Below, piece by piece: positions 43,331-51,962 of a stretch of 64,000 nucleotides of DNA. The notes below the pieces were generated by a model, which worked only from the letters and a program-made list of their open reading frames with translations, searched no databases and had not been told where the DNA came from. Each line of letters begins with the position of its first letter. The first letter of the stretch is position 1. The DNA lies in NCBI RefSeq assembly GCF_003075435.1, contig NZ_QCZJ01000021.1:35544-99543 (forward strand), read 5' to 3'. The stretch is from Terrimonas sp. (GTDB taxonomy: Bacteria; Bacteroidota; Bacteroidia; Chitinophagales; Chitinophagaceae). A program made the translations under genes and the position numbers.

Positions 43331-44068
43331 CTACAATGCTTCATTAAGTTTTTCCAATTCCTGCACCATTTTTTTTACTTCATCCACATTTAATCCTGTT
43401 GATTCAAGCAATTCGTTCATACCTGTATTAATATATTCCATTGCAGAAGGAATACTTATCCTGGCTGAAGAATGAAATTCAAAAGCCTGTGTTTGTTTGG
43501 CAAGATTAAAAATATTGTCAGCCCGTACACCTGAGCCAGGCATAATACTGATCCTGTCGTTGCTTTGCCGCACAAGTTCGGCTATTGTATCAGCACCTTC
43601 GGGTGCGGTAGGTTTTAACCCGCTGGTTAAAATACGTTCACAGCCGCAATCTATCACATCTTCAAGTGCTTCAAATGGGTTGGCAACACGATCAAAAGCA
43701 CGGTGAAAAGTTACGCCGAGGGGATAAGCCGCTTCAACCAATCGTGCAGTTCTGTTTTTATCTACGCTGCCATCTGCCTGTAATAAACCTATCACCACAC
43801 CATCGCATTGTAATTCTTTGCAAAGCAAAATATCTCTTCTCATTATCTCAAATGCTTCATCGCTATATAAAAAATCTCCGCCACGCGGACGAATGATAGG
43901 GTAGAGCTGTAAGCTTGTTTTTTCTCTTGCTGTTTTTATCATGCCATAGGAAGCTGTGGTTCCGCCTTCTCCCGGGTTATCACATAATTCTATCCGGTTT
44001 GCACCGGAATTACCGGCAGCTATTACGGACTGTATATCGAAAGCTATTACTTCAAGATTATATTTCAT
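43331..44068 (-). CDS. cutC: CutC family protein
   Basis: TIM-barrel CutC family, historically linked to copper homeostasis, although the biochemical role is not settled. Seen: GANRIELCDNPGEGGTTASYG after the first strand, IIRPRGGDFLYSDEA, FHRAFDRV, and ILTSGLKPTAPEGADTI followed by IMPGSGVRADNI. The length of 245 residues is exactly that of bacterial CutC. It is the first gene of the minus-strand run, with no clear TAnnTTTG promoter in front; repeats occupy the upstream spacer. Confidence 0.92.
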   Translation of the reverse strand: MKYNLEVIAFDIQSVIAAGNSGANRIELCDNPGEGGTTASYGMIKTAREKTSLQLYPIIRPRGGDFLYSDEAFEIMRRDILLCKELQCDGVVIGLLQADGSVDKNRTARLVEAAYPLGVTFHRAFDRVANPFEALEDVIDCGCERILTSGLKPTAPEGADTIAELVRQSNDRISIMPGSGVRADNIFNLAKQTQAFEFHSSARISIPSAMEYINTGMNELLESTGLNVDEVKKMVQELEKLNEAL

Positions 44069-44104
44069 ACAGCTAAATTAATTGATCTGCAATTTTTGTG
44101 CAAA

Positions 44105-44215
44105 AGAGGAATGGAGGTCGCAGGTTGCTGGTTTCAAGTTACAGGTTTCAGGTTGCAAGTTATACGTTGCAGCCTCTGTCTTCAACCCGATAGCTGACTG
44201 CTGATAGCTCATCGT
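44105..44215. repeat. Second GGTTGCAAGTTTCAGG-type repeat array plus GATAGCT repeats
   Basis: The words GGTTGCTGGTTTCAAGTT, CAGGTTTCAGGTTGCAAG and TACGTTGCAG recur, as at 35530-35700. They are followed by GATAGCTGACTGCTGATAGCTC. It lies in the divergent spacer between cutC and the GH109-like gene. Confidence 0.5.
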
Positions 44216-44319
44216 CCCCACCAATTCAAACGATTGCGTAATTTACTTTTTGTTGTATGGTTGTAAATGCTGATATTAGTAAATAATTCATTTTCCACAT
44301 TTTTAATCTATTATTTGCT

Positions 44320-45729
44320 ATGCCGGGTAGAAGAAGTTTCATCCGTAATATTACATTGGGAACAGGTGCGCTTGTATCAAATGTCCCGCTTATCTCTGAA
44401 GCATCCACCCATAATCATTACCTGCCTGCAGGCTTTAATATGAGTGGCTATGCCGCGCCTAAAATTGATAAAGTAAGGATTGGTTTTGTAGGATTAGGCA
44501 ACAGAGGTCCTGGTGCTGTTAACCGGATATCATTTATTGATGGTGTTGAAATAAAAGCTTTGTGCGATAAAAGGCCTGAGCGTTTAGCCGTTGGGCAAAA
44601 AATTCTTGCAGATAAAGGATTGCCCAAAGCAAAAGAGTATACCGGCGAGGATGGATGGAAAGCAATGTGTGAAAGCAAAGATCTTGATCTGATCTATATA
44701 TGTACGCCCTGGAGCTTACATACGCCCATGGCAGTATATGCCATGAAGCACGGAAAGCATGCCGCTTCTGAAGTGCCTATTGCTGTTACAATTGATGAAT
44801 GCTGGCAATTGGTAGAAACATCAGAAAAGACCAAAAAGCATTGTATGATGCTTGAAAACTGCTGCTATGATTTCTTTGAACTGCTCACACTGAATATGGC
44901 ACGCAATGGAATGTTTGGTGAATTGATACATGCTGAAGGTGCTTACCTCCACGACCTGCTTGAATCAAATTTTAAAAAAGGCGGTTACTCAGATATGTGG
45001 CGGCTACGTGAAAATGCTTCACGTAACGGTAATTTGTATCCTACGCACGGTTTAGGTCCGATAGCACAATGTCTTGATATTAACCGTGGCGATAAAATGG
45101 ATCATCTTGTTGCCATGTCTTCCGCGGATTTTATGATGGGGGAAACAGCGAAACAAAAAGCTAAGGAAGACGCAGCATTTTATAATGAATTTGTTGGTAA
45201 GCCTTACCGTGGAAATATTAATACTACTATCATTAAAACAAATAAAGGTAAAACCATTATGCTGCAGCATGATGTTACTTCGCCACGGCCATACTCCCGT
45301 ATTCATTTATTAAGCGGCACCAAAGGTATTGCGGCTAAATATCCTGAGCCTGCACGAATAGCATTTGGCCACGAATGGATAAAACCCGAAGAAATGGAAG
45401 CTTTGTATACGAAATATACACCACCAATTGCCAAAAAAGTGGGTGAGATAGCAAAACAAATAGGCGGGCATGGCGGTATGGATTTTATGATGGACTGGAG
45501 ATTGATCGATTGCCTGCGTAACGGACTACCACTTGACCAGGATGTTTATGATGGCGCGTTATGGAGCTCAATAGCACCTTTGAGTGAAGCATCAGTTGCA
45601 AAAAAATCTTCTTCAGTAGAAGTGCCTGATTTTACAAGAGGCAACTGGAAAACAAACAAACCTGTAAATCTTACGCTTGATGGCGGCGGCACAACCAATG
45701 TTCGCCCGGTAGCATCAAAGCAGGAATAA
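44320..45729 (+). CDS. Tat-exported Gfo/Idh/MocA protein, GH109-like (alpha-N-acetylgalactosaminidase-type)
   Basis: NAD-dependent glycosidase-like family GH109. Seen: twin-arginine signal MPGRRSFIRNITLGTGALV, Rossmann stretch KVRIGFVGLGNRGPGAVNR, and GH109-typical blocks ENCCYDFFELLTLNMARNG, YPTHGLGPIAQ and GHGGMDFMMDWRLIDCLRNG with SVEVPDFTRGNW at the C-terminus. The length of 469 residues is slightly above the usual 440-460 because of the signal. GH109 enzymes oxidise at C3, eliminate and re-reduce during cleavage, using bound NAD. Substrate (GalNAc) is family-based inference. Followed by a bidirectional terminator. Confidence 0.85.
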   Translation: MPGRRSFIRNITLGTGALVSNVPLISEASTHNHYLPAGFNMSGYAAPKIDKVRIGFVGLGNRGPGAVNRISFIDGVEIKALCDKRPERLAVGQKILADKGLPKAKEYTGEDGWKAMCESKDLDLIYICTPWSLHTPMAVYAMKHGKHAASEVPIAVTIDECWQLVETSEKTKKHCMMLENCCYDFFELLTLNMARNGMFGELIHAEGAYLHDLLESNFKKGGYSDMWRLRENASRNGNLYPTHGLGPIAQCLDINRGDKMDHLVAMSSADFMMGETAKQKAKEDAAFYNEFVGKPYRGNINTTIIKTNKGKTIMLQHDVTSPRPYSRIHLLSGTKGIAAKYPEPARIAFGHEWIKPEEMEALYTKYTPPIAKKVGEIAKQIGGHGGMDFMMDWRLIDCLRNGLPLDQDVYDGALWSSIAPLSEASVAKKSSSVEVPDFTRGNWKTNKPVNLTLDGGGTTNVRPVASKQE

Positions 45730-45762
45730 TATTATATATCCCTGATGATAAACCACCCGTTT

Positions 45763-45793
45763 AAAAAAAGGCGCTTTCAAAGCGCCTTTTTTA
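45763..45793. terminator. Bidirectional Rho-independent terminator
   Basis: GGCGCTTT / AAAGCGCC perfect eight-base stem (45770-45777 with 45779-45786), A run on the left and T run on the right, so it can serve both converging genes. Confidence 0.8.
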
Positions 45794-45802
45794 TTGATTT
45801 TT

Positions 45803-46042
45803 TCATGAGGCGGAATACATGATCACATCAGGCAATACCTCAGCTTCAAAGCCATACTTATTTAATATTCTGATCAACTGCGCCGGTTCTATCAGTTCAT
45901 CACTGCTCATTACGCGTAAAATTTTATCACAATCAGCCAGGTCAAAATTGGCTTTATAGGTTTTGAAAGAAGCATGAATTTCTTCCAGCAACATATCGGC
46001 CTGACTGCGCAGTTTTACATTTGTTTTAAATACTTCAACCAT
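45803..46042 (-). CDS. Small conserved hypothetical protein (79 residues)
   Basis: I start at ATG 46042, giving MVEVFKTNVKLRSQADMLL at the N-terminus; the longer frame to 46090 adds an unlikely leader. Seen: a compact alpha/beta protein (VEVFKTNV strand, helix to HASFKTYK, ANFDLADCDKILRVMSS, a final FGFEAEVLPD strand). I recall closely similar short proteins in many Bacteroidota (MVEVFKTNV opening), resembling a ferredoxin-like fold, but know no function. It shares the terminator with the GH109-like gene. Confidence 0.7.
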   Translation of the reverse strand: MVEVFKTNVKLRSQADMLLEEIHASFKTYKANFDLADCDKILRVMSSDELIEPAQLIRILNKYGFEAEVLPDVIMYSAS

Positions 46043-46285
46043 GATAGCAATATTAAGTGGTGAAATGTTTTGATACCAGGAAACAGGCATGGAATAATTG
46101 AAAACTTTGTTTGCAGAAGTGGAGCGACAAAAGTGCTTAACAGGAAATCTTACTCAAGATACATTGATTGCAAAGATAACAGAATATCAATTCCCGCATT
46201 TAAAATTTGCAATCGAAAGAATAATGCTTATTGATTGCTTCTTTGCTTACTTTGCCCCTTTGCGTGAACTCATTTTTAGCAGGCT

Positions 46286-46828
46286 CTAATCCGCTTCTGC
46301 TAAATTTTTCAACCTGTTCAACCCTTTGGTATACTGATCGCCCATCATTTTATCCATATTCATAAACAACAGCATAGTATTCATGGGATATGTATATTTT
46401 GTATCAAATCCCCAGGTAACTTTTGTGCTGTTGTTGCCCGCATCATCAAGCGTGATAAAGGTTTCAGCTTCACCATCAAATGGCTCTATAAAATGAACAT
46501 GTGAATTTACACGCGACATGGGTTCTAATTTTGTAAGGGTTTGCTCCCCGCTGCCTACTTCCTTATTGCCTTTCCATTTATACATAGCTCCTTCGGTGCC
46601 ATCCTGGCCCTCATAGCTGATCTGTATATTGGGGTCACCATCTTTCCAGGGGCTCCATTTATCCTGCCCGTGAAAATTATTTACCAAACTCCATACTTTA
46701 TCTTTTGGAGCATTAATGGTAATGGTTTTTTCATAGTGGTAAGATTTTGATATGAACAAACCGGCAATTAAAATAAAGGCGATAACAAGCAGTAGTATAA
46801 CGCCAATGATCTTTAAAACCTTTTTCAT
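46286..46828 (-). CDS. SRPBCC-fold protein with N-terminal TM segment
   Basis: Polyketide-cyclase/START-like (SRPBCC) family with a hydrophobic anchor at residues 7-29. Seen: SYHYEKTITINAPKDKVWSLVNNFHGQDKWSPW, the classical opening of this fold, then ITFDE-like strands and a final long helix KGLNRLKNLAEAD. The length of 180 residues fits membrane-anchored members. A TAATTTTG promoter box lies 57-64 bases upstream. The role (lipid or hydrophobic ligand binding) is not determinable. Confidence 0.82.
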   Translation of the reverse strand: MKKVLKIIGVILLLVIAFILIAGLFISKSYHYEKTITINAPKDKVWSLVNNFHGQDKWSPWKDGDPNIQISYEGQDGTEGAMYKWKGNKEVGSGEQTLTKLEPMSRVNSHVHFIEPFDGEAETFITLDDAGNNSTKVTWGFDTKYTYPMNTMLLFMNMDKMMGDQYTKGLNRLKNLAEAD

Positions 46829-46884
46829 AAAACAGTGTGTTTAAGTTAAGAAGATCTGATGTTTTATAACCTATATCAGCAATG

Positions 46885-46892
46885 CAAAATTA
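46885..46892 (-). promoter_or_regulatory. Bacteroidota -7 promoter element TAATTTTG (SRPBCC gene)
   Basis: Minus-strand TAATTTTG box 57 bases before the ATG at 46828. The rest of the 341-base gap 46829-47169 shows no other feature. Confidence 0.5.
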
Positions 46893-47169
46893 GTTATCAT
46901 AAAAATGATTAAAAGGGGGTAAATACGGCTTAATACGGTGTTGAGAACGACAAAGGGAATGCTTTTGACGGTTATTCAATAAATATAATCATTCAAACAC
47001 TCATCCTGTGCTGTCCTGCCCGCAAATATTTGGAAGGAGCGAAAAAGCCCAAATCCGTAGTATCCGGAATAAAATTTTTACTCTCCGTAAATCATACGTG
47101 GATATTTTCATTATATTTCCACAATGTTTTATAAAGAACCAATTCTTTTAACCATCTAAACTAATATTA

Positions 47170-48405
47170 ATGAACGAAAACGTTAACAAGTCGGCCCTGT
47201 TTAACGGTAGCTGCTTTGCCCTCATCACGACTGCTTTTACCTTTTCTATCCGTGCAGGCATCCTGTCACAGGTAGGTGATAGTTTCGGACTTACCGCAAC
47301 ACAACTGGGATTTATTAACCAGATGTTTTTTCTGGGTTTCCCTATTTCCATGATCCTTGGTGGTTTATTGTATTACAAAATCGGACCTAAGATTATTATG
47401 CAGGTTGCTTTTGTAACACATACCATTGGTATCTTAACCACAATTTTTGCCAGCAGTTATCCTATCTTGCTTGTCTCTACATTATTTATTGGCTTTGGTA
47501 ATGGTTGTACTGAAGCTGCGTGTAATCCTATGATCGCGGATATGTATTCCGGCGATAAAATGAGCAAGATGCTGAACAGGTTTCACATGTGGTTTCCCGG
47601 TGGTATTGTAATTGGTAGTCTTATTTCGAAATTTATGACAGACAATGGTATGAGCTGGCAGGCCCAAATGTGGGTTACCATGGTTCCGACTATCATTTAT
47701 GCCATATTGTTTTTTGGAAAAACTTTCCCCAAACCCAAATTGCAGACATCAACTTCAATTGCAGAGAACCTGAAAGCAATGGCAACGCCAACTTTTATCT
47801 TCCTGTTTGTATGTATGATGCTCACCGCTATTTCAGAATTCGGCCCGCAGCAATGGGTAGGATTGATCATGAGTAAGAGTGGTGCAAGCCCGATGCTGAT
47901 ACTTGCTTTGGTAACTGGTTTAATGGCAGTAGGAAGATTCTTTGGAGGTCCTGTTACACATGCTTTAGGACAAACAGGTGTATTATTGATGGGCGCTATT
48001 TTTGCCGCTATCGGTATATATTTATTCAGTACGGTTACCGGTGGTATGGCGTATGTAGCTGCTATATTTTTTGCTATAGGCGTTTGTTTTTTCTGGCCTA
48101 CAATGGTTGGCGCCGTTGCACAACGTGTTCCTTTAAGCGGTGCGCTGGGCATGTCCATTATAGGTGGCGTAGGTATGTTTTCTACTGCAATATGGCAGCC
48201 AATTATCGGTAGCTGGATTGATAAAGACAAAGCTGTTCATGCGGCATCAGGCCTAACAGGCGATCAACTGGAGCTGATTGCGGGTCAGGCTACGCTTGCT
48301 AAAATGGTTGCTTTCCCTGCAATATTAATTGTGTTGTTCATTATTTTCTTCTTCTGGCAAAAGAAGGTAAAACAACCTGGCGGAGCGCCTGTTGCAGCAC
48401 ATTAA
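47170..48405 (+). CDS. MFS transporter
   Basis: Major facilitator superfamily permease with 12 hydrophobic helices over 411 residues. Seen: the loop 2-3 region GLLYYKIGPKIIM (A-motif position), GFGNGCTEAACNPMIADMYSGDK in helix 4 and following loop, NRFHMWFPGGIVIGS in helix 5, and a C-terminal half beginning about residue 210. The FHxxFxxG-like HMWFPGG pattern recalls sugar-type MFS proteins of the FucP/GlcP group, suggesting a sugar substrate; this is weak. ATG at 47170; a clean terminator follows, so it is monocistronic. Confidence 0.85.
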   Translation: MNENVNKSALFNGSCFALITTAFTFSIRAGILSQVGDSFGLTATQLGFINQMFFLGFPISMILGGLLYYKIGPKIIMQVAFVTHTIGILTTIFASSYPILLVSTLFIGFGNGCTEAACNPMIADMYSGDKMSKMLNRFHMWFPGGIVIGSLISKFMTDNGMSWQAQMWVTMVPTIIYAILFFGKTFPKPKLQTSTSIAENLKAMATPTFIFLFVCMMLTAISEFGPQQWVGLIMSKSGASPMLILALVTGLMAVGRFFGGPVTHALGQTGVLLMGAIFAAIGIYLFSTVTGGMAYVAAIFFAIGVCFFWPTMVGAVAQRVPLSGALGMSIIGGVGMFSTAIWQPIIGSWIDKDKAVHAASGLTGDQLELIAGQATLAKMVAFPAILIVLFIIFFFWQKKVKQPGGAPVAAH

Positions 48406-48428
48406 AGCTGAAATGGTTTATTTTATAT

Positions 48429-48463
48429 AAAGAGGTTGTCTATAAGGCAACCTCTTTGCTTTA
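48429..48463 (+). terminator. Rho-independent terminator after the MFS gene
   Basis: AAAGAGGTTG / CAACCTCTTT perfect ten-base stem with a nine-base loop, followed by GCTTTAT. Confidence 0.65.
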
Positions 48464-48510
48464 TAACACATTGCTGTAAAGGTTGATGATCTGCATTCAC
48501 AGCATATCCT

Positions 48511-48518
48511 TAATTTTG
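48511..48518 (+). promoter_or_regulatory. Bacteroidota -7 promoter element TAATTTTG (MBL gene)
   Basis: TAnnTTTG box only seven bases before the ATG at 48526, giving an almost leaderless transcript. Confidence 0.5.
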
Positions 48519-48525
48519 GAGCGTT

Positions 48526-49362
48526 ATGGCGCTTTATATCACTTCTCTCAACTCAGGCAGCAATGGTAATTGTTATTATGTGGGCAATGATGATGAAGCT
48601 GTTTTGGTTGACGCCGGTATTTCATGCAGGGAAACAGAAAAGAGAATGAAAAGACTTGGCTTGCCAATGACCCGTGTGAAAGCCATTTTTGTTTCTCATG
48701 AACATGGTGATCATATAACAGGCGTGGCAGGGCTTTCAAAAAAATTTCAACTGCCTGTATATATTACAAAAGCAACCCACACTGCTGCGGCTATACCTAT
48801 TGCTAATGAGCTTTTGCATGATTTTACGCATGAACAGGTTGCTGCAATTGGCAAGCTGCGTATTACCGCTTTTACAAAATGCCACGATGCCTGCGATCCG
48901 CATAGTTTTTTTATTTCGGATGGAGATGTGAATGTTGGTGTGTTTACGGATATCGGCAATGCCTGCGATAATATCATTCGTTATTTCAAAAAATGTCACG
49001 CAGTATTTTTAGAATCAAATTATTGTGAGGATATGCTGATGAAAGGTTCTTATCCCTGGCATTTGAAAAAAAGAATAAGCGGGGGTGAGGGCCATTTATC
49101 AAACAGGCAGGCCCTGGATTTATTTCTTCAGTACAAAGGAGCACAATTAAGTCATCTCATTCTTTCACATTTATCTAAAAACAATAACAGCCCGGAACTT
49201 GTTGAACGCATATTTACGGAAAAGTCCGGCGATGTAAAAATTACTATAGCTCCGCGCTATAATGAAACGCCTGTTTTGAGGATTGAGCCGGTTACTATAA
49301 AAAGCAGCATATTCGAAAAGCGTGTTGTAATTACATCACCACAACAGCTTTCCCTGTTTTGA
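48526..49362 (+). CDS. MBL-fold metallo-hydrolase, YycJ/WalJ-like
   Basis: Metallo-beta-lactamase-fold hydrolase of the YycJ/WalJ group, predicted to be a cytoplasmic phosphodiesterase or 5'-exonuclease linked to DNA repair. Seen: the opening ITSLNSGSNGNCYYVGND and VDAGISCRETEKRM typical of this group, the metal motif H58-E-H60-G-D62-H63, TAVFTDIGNA-like FTDIGNACDNI, and a late LSHLSKNNNS with a further His ligand. The length of 278 residues is normal. It precedes the aldo/keto reductase by 27 bases and may be co-transcribed. Confidence 0.88.
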   Translation: MALYITSLNSGSNGNCYYVGNDDEAVLVDAGISCRETEKRMKRLGLPMTRVKAIFVSHEHGDHITGVAGLSKKFQLPVYITKATHTAAAIPIANELLHDFTHEQVAAIGKLRITAFTKCHDACDPHSFFISDGDVNVGVFTDIGNACDNIIRYFKKCHAVFLESNYCEDMLMKGSYPWHLKKRISGGEGHLSNRQALDLFLQYKGAQLSHLILSHLSKNNNSPELVERIFTEKSGDVKITIAPRYNETPVLRIEPVTIKSSIFEKRVVITSPQQLSLF

Positions 49363-49389
49363 AAATATTATTGAATAAAATTCTATAAG

Positions 49390-50340
49390 ATGACAAAAAG
49401 ACGTTTAGGAAAATCTGATATTGAAATTGCTTCGCTGATATTTGGCGGTAATGTATTTGGATGGACGGTTGATGAAAAACAATCTTTTGCTTTACTTGAT
49501 GATTTTACCGCGGCGGGATTTAATTGCATTGATACTGCAGATTCATACAGCCGTTGGGTGCCCGGCAATTCCGGCGGAGAAAGCGAGCGTATTATCGGTA
49601 AATGGATGAAGGCAAGAAATAACAGGGATAAGGTTATTATTGCTACCAAGGCAGGCTCAGATATGGAGCAGGGACATAAAGATGTGTCCAGAGCATATAT
49701 ACTTAAAGCCGCGGAAGATTCATTGAAAAGGTTGCAAACTGATTATATTGATCTTTACCAAACGCATTGGGATAATGAAGAAACGCCGGTGGACGAGACA
49801 CTTGAAGCATATGATATACTGGTAAAACAGGGAAAAGTGAAGTGGATCGGCGCTTCAAATCTATCGCCGGAAAGACTGCGGGGATCCTTAGAGGTGAGCA
49901 AATCAAAGGGGTATCCGACTTACCAAACATTGCAGCCAGAGTATAATCTGTACGATAGAGAGAAATTTGAAAAGCTATACCAACCTTTTTGTGTAGAAAA
50001 TAATATCAGTGTAATCAGTTATTATTCCCTTGCTTCAGGTTTTTTAACGGGAAAATACCGCAGCGAAGCTGACCTTGCTAAAAGCAAGCGTGGGGGAGGA
50101 ATAAAAAAATATTTAGACGAAAGAGGTCTGCGGATTTTAAAAGCCCTTGATGAAATATCCGCGAAATATAATACAACACCTGCAAGCATAGCGCTTGCCT
50201 GGTTGATGGCGCAACCAACTATTGCTGCACCTATTGCCAGTGCAACCAGTGCTGAACAATTGAAAGCATTGATAAATGCTGTTAATATTGTTTTAGACAA
50301 TGATGCTATATCAGTTTTAAATACTGCAAGTAGTTATTGA
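49390..50340 (+). CDS. Aldo/keto reductase
   Basis: NADP-dependent aldo/keto reductase (TIM barrel). Seen: catalytic region D48-T-A-D-S-Y53, VIIATKAG with the catalytic Lys, YIDLYQTHWDN with the His, the GKVKWIGASNLSPE signature, and an ISVISYYSLASGFLTGKY block. The length of 316 residues fits the AKR superfamily. The substrate is unknown; family members reduce sugars, aldehydes or keto compounds. The gene ends 20 bases before a bidirectional terminator. Confidence 0.92.
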   Translation: MTKRRLGKSDIEIASLIFGGNVFGWTVDEKQSFALLDDFTAAGFNCIDTADSYSRWVPGNSGGESERIIGKWMKARNNRDKVIIATKAGSDMEQGHKDVSRAYILKAAEDSLKRLQTDYIDLYQTHWDNEETPVDETLEAYDILVKQGKVKWIGASNLSPERLRGSLEVSKSKGYPTYQTLQPEYNLYDREKFEKLYQPFCVENNISVISYYSLASGFLTGKYRSEADLAKSKRGGGIKKYLDERGLRILKALDEISAKYNTTPASIALAWLMAQPTIAAPIASATSAEQLKALINAVNIVLDNDAISVLNTASSY

Positions 50341-50360
50341 TGCTCTTTAATGTTCGTTAC

Positions 50361-50396
50361 AACAAAGGCGGATGCAATATTGCGCCCGCCTTTGTT
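50361..50396. terminator. Bidirectional Rho-independent terminator
   Basis: AACAAAGGCGG (50361-50371) and CCGCCTTTGTT (50386-50396) are perfect inverted repeats between the convergent aldo/keto reductase and TonB-domain genes. Confidence 0.75.
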
Positions 50397-50418
50397 GTTG
50401 GTTTACATAAGCACAGAA

Positions 50419-50979
50419 TTAAGATTCTGCCAGTTTAAATGTAATAGGTAATGTTAATCGTGTTTTTACAGGCTTGCCTTTTACAGTACCTGGTTTCCAG
50501 TCAGGCATCTGGTTAACGATTCTTACTGCTTCATCATCAAATCCATTGCCTGCTTTATTGCCTATAGTTTCCGGATTTACTACTTTGCCTTTTTCATCTA
50601 TTACAAAAGAAATATTCACAGTACCTTCAGCATCCCTGTCAACAGCGCTTTGTGGATATTCAATTTTATTTACCACAAAATCGGACAGTGCCTGTTCGCC
50701 TCCCGGGTATTGAGGCATAACTTCAGCGTTGGTATATATACCGTCTTTACCTTTTTCAACTTTTTGCCCGTTTTCTTTGTTAATTATAACAGATGCTGTT
50801 CCTTTCTTTTTCTTAGCAACGGTGGGTGTATTCTCCGGAGTAACGGCTGGTTCGTTTGTAATAGTAGTTACATCTGAATCTTTATTTTCATTTGCATTCT
50901 CACTACACGAAGTGAACGTAATGGTTGCAACGGAAAACAATAAAGGAATAATGCTTTTTTTCAAATTCAATATAGCCAT
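50419..50979 (-). CDS. TonB C-terminal domain lipoprotein
   Basis: Envelope protein with a TonB C-terminal domain. Seen: a lipoprotein signal MAILNLKKSIIPLLFSVATI ending at Cys25 (TFTSC), so it is lipid-anchored and not spanning the inner membrane like canonical TonB; a low-complexity linker with repeated Thr, Pro, Lys; and from about residue 90 the domain PQYPGGEQALSDFVVNKIEYP ... GTVNISFVIDEKGKVVNPETIG ... MPDWKPGTVKGKPVKTRLTLP. It cannot act with ExbB/ExbD in the usual way. Such lipoproteins are common in Bacteroidota; the role is unknown. Confidence 0.87.
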   Translation of the reverse strand: MAILNLKKSIIPLLFSVATITFTSCSENANENKDSDVTTITNEPAVTPENTPTVAKKKKGTASVIINKENGQKVEKGKDGIYTNAEVMPQYPGGEQALSDFVVNKIEYPQSAVDRDAEGTVNISFVIDEKGKVVNPETIGNKAGNGFDDEAVRIVNQMPDWKPGTVKGKPVKTRLTLPITFKLAES

Positions 50980-51127
50980 ATACTATAATTTAAATTAAGA
51001 ATACAAGCATTGATAAAAATATAGTGCCGACAAGTAATCTGTTGATTACTATATGTTTGATAAAGTTGCGCCTGTAGAAATTACTACCCGGTTTGGGTAG
51101 CCAGCATGGTTATTCGGCTATGGTTAT

Positions 51128-51880
51128 TTAATTGCTGAACACTTTTTTTAATAAGTCAGATGTTCTTGCTAAAGGATCTTTTCGTATTTGCTGTTCTTCC
51201 TGCCCTACCTGGTAAAATATACCAGTCAGTGCTTTTTCTGTTACGTATGCAGAAAGGTCAGGATTAATTTTGTTGAGTGATACTTTATTGTAAGCAGTAA
51301 CTACTGTATTCCAGTATTTTGTTGCATCAACTTTTTCCAGTGATTTTTCTATCACAGGGCGAAATGCTTCAGTAAGAGAAGTGGTGGTTTTATCTTTTAA
51401 ATAATTAGTAGCGGCAAAATCACCGCCTTTTAAAATATTTGCTGCATCTTTTATACTCATTTGTTTAATAGCATTTACAAAAATCGGAGCTGCAGATTTT
51501 GCAGCGTCTTCTGCGGCGCGGTTCATTGAGAGTATGGCTTCATCAACCTGTTTGCCCAGCCCTATAGCACGCAGTTTTTCTTCTGCTTTTTTTGCTTCAT
51601 CAGGCATTAATATTTTAATAGCGGCATTGCCAAAATAGCCATTCAGTGCAGATAAGCTGCTTCCTGCTTTTTCAGCGCCAACTGATAAAGCCTCTTTCAG
51701 ACCTGCTGCTATCTCATCTGTACTTAAACTGCCTGTTCCACTGCCTAAAACATTGCTTAAAACGCCTGATGATTTTCCGGTGCTATCCTTTTTATCACCC
51801 AAAACTTTTTTTAGTATCTGTGCCTGTGACGAAGAAAATAAAAATAACACGGCAGTTAGACAAAGAAGAATTTGCTTCAT
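51128..51880 (-). CDS. DUF4197 secreted protein
   Basis: Secreted or periplasmic protein of the DUF4197 family. Seen: signal peptide MKQILLCLTAVLFLFSSSQA, then Gly/Ser-rich region, then LSTDEIAAGLKEALSVGAEKAGSSLSALNGYFGNAAIKILMP, the family's defining opening, followed by long helices to ALTGIFYQVGQEEQQIRKDPLARTSDLLKKVF. The length of 250 residues is normal. The function is unknown. It has its own promoter; no partner genes are apparent. Confidence 0.9.
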   Translation of the reverse strand: MKQILLCLTAVLFLFSSSQAQILKKVLGDKKDSTGKSSGVLSNVLGSGTGSLSTDEIAAGLKEALSVGAEKAGSSLSALNGYFGNAAIKILMPDEAKKAEEKLRAIGLGKQVDEAILSMNRAAEDAAKSAAPIFVNAIKQMSIKDAANILKGGDFAATNYLKDKTTTSLTEAFRPVIEKSLEKVDATKYWNTVVTAYNKVSLNKINPDLSAYVTEKALTGIFYQVGQEEQQIRKDPLARTSDLLKKVFSN

Positions 51881-51902
51881 AAGATTGATTTTTGTGTGCT
51901 GA

Positions 51903-51910
51903 CAAATGTA
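51903..51910 (-). promoter_or_regulatory. Bacteroidota -7 promoter element TACATTTG (DUF4197 gene)
   Basis: Minus-strand TACATTTG box 23 bases before the ATG at 51880. Confidence 0.55.
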
Positions 51911-51962
51911 GGCACTATGCTGATGTAATGTTGCTAAGAAAATATTAATATGTGAAGGGAAT

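Noticed and set aside
46098..46289. 63-residue plus-strand frame between the small hypothetical and SRPBCC genes
   Set aside because: No start signal, no motif, and hydrophobic composition arises from AT-rich DNA.
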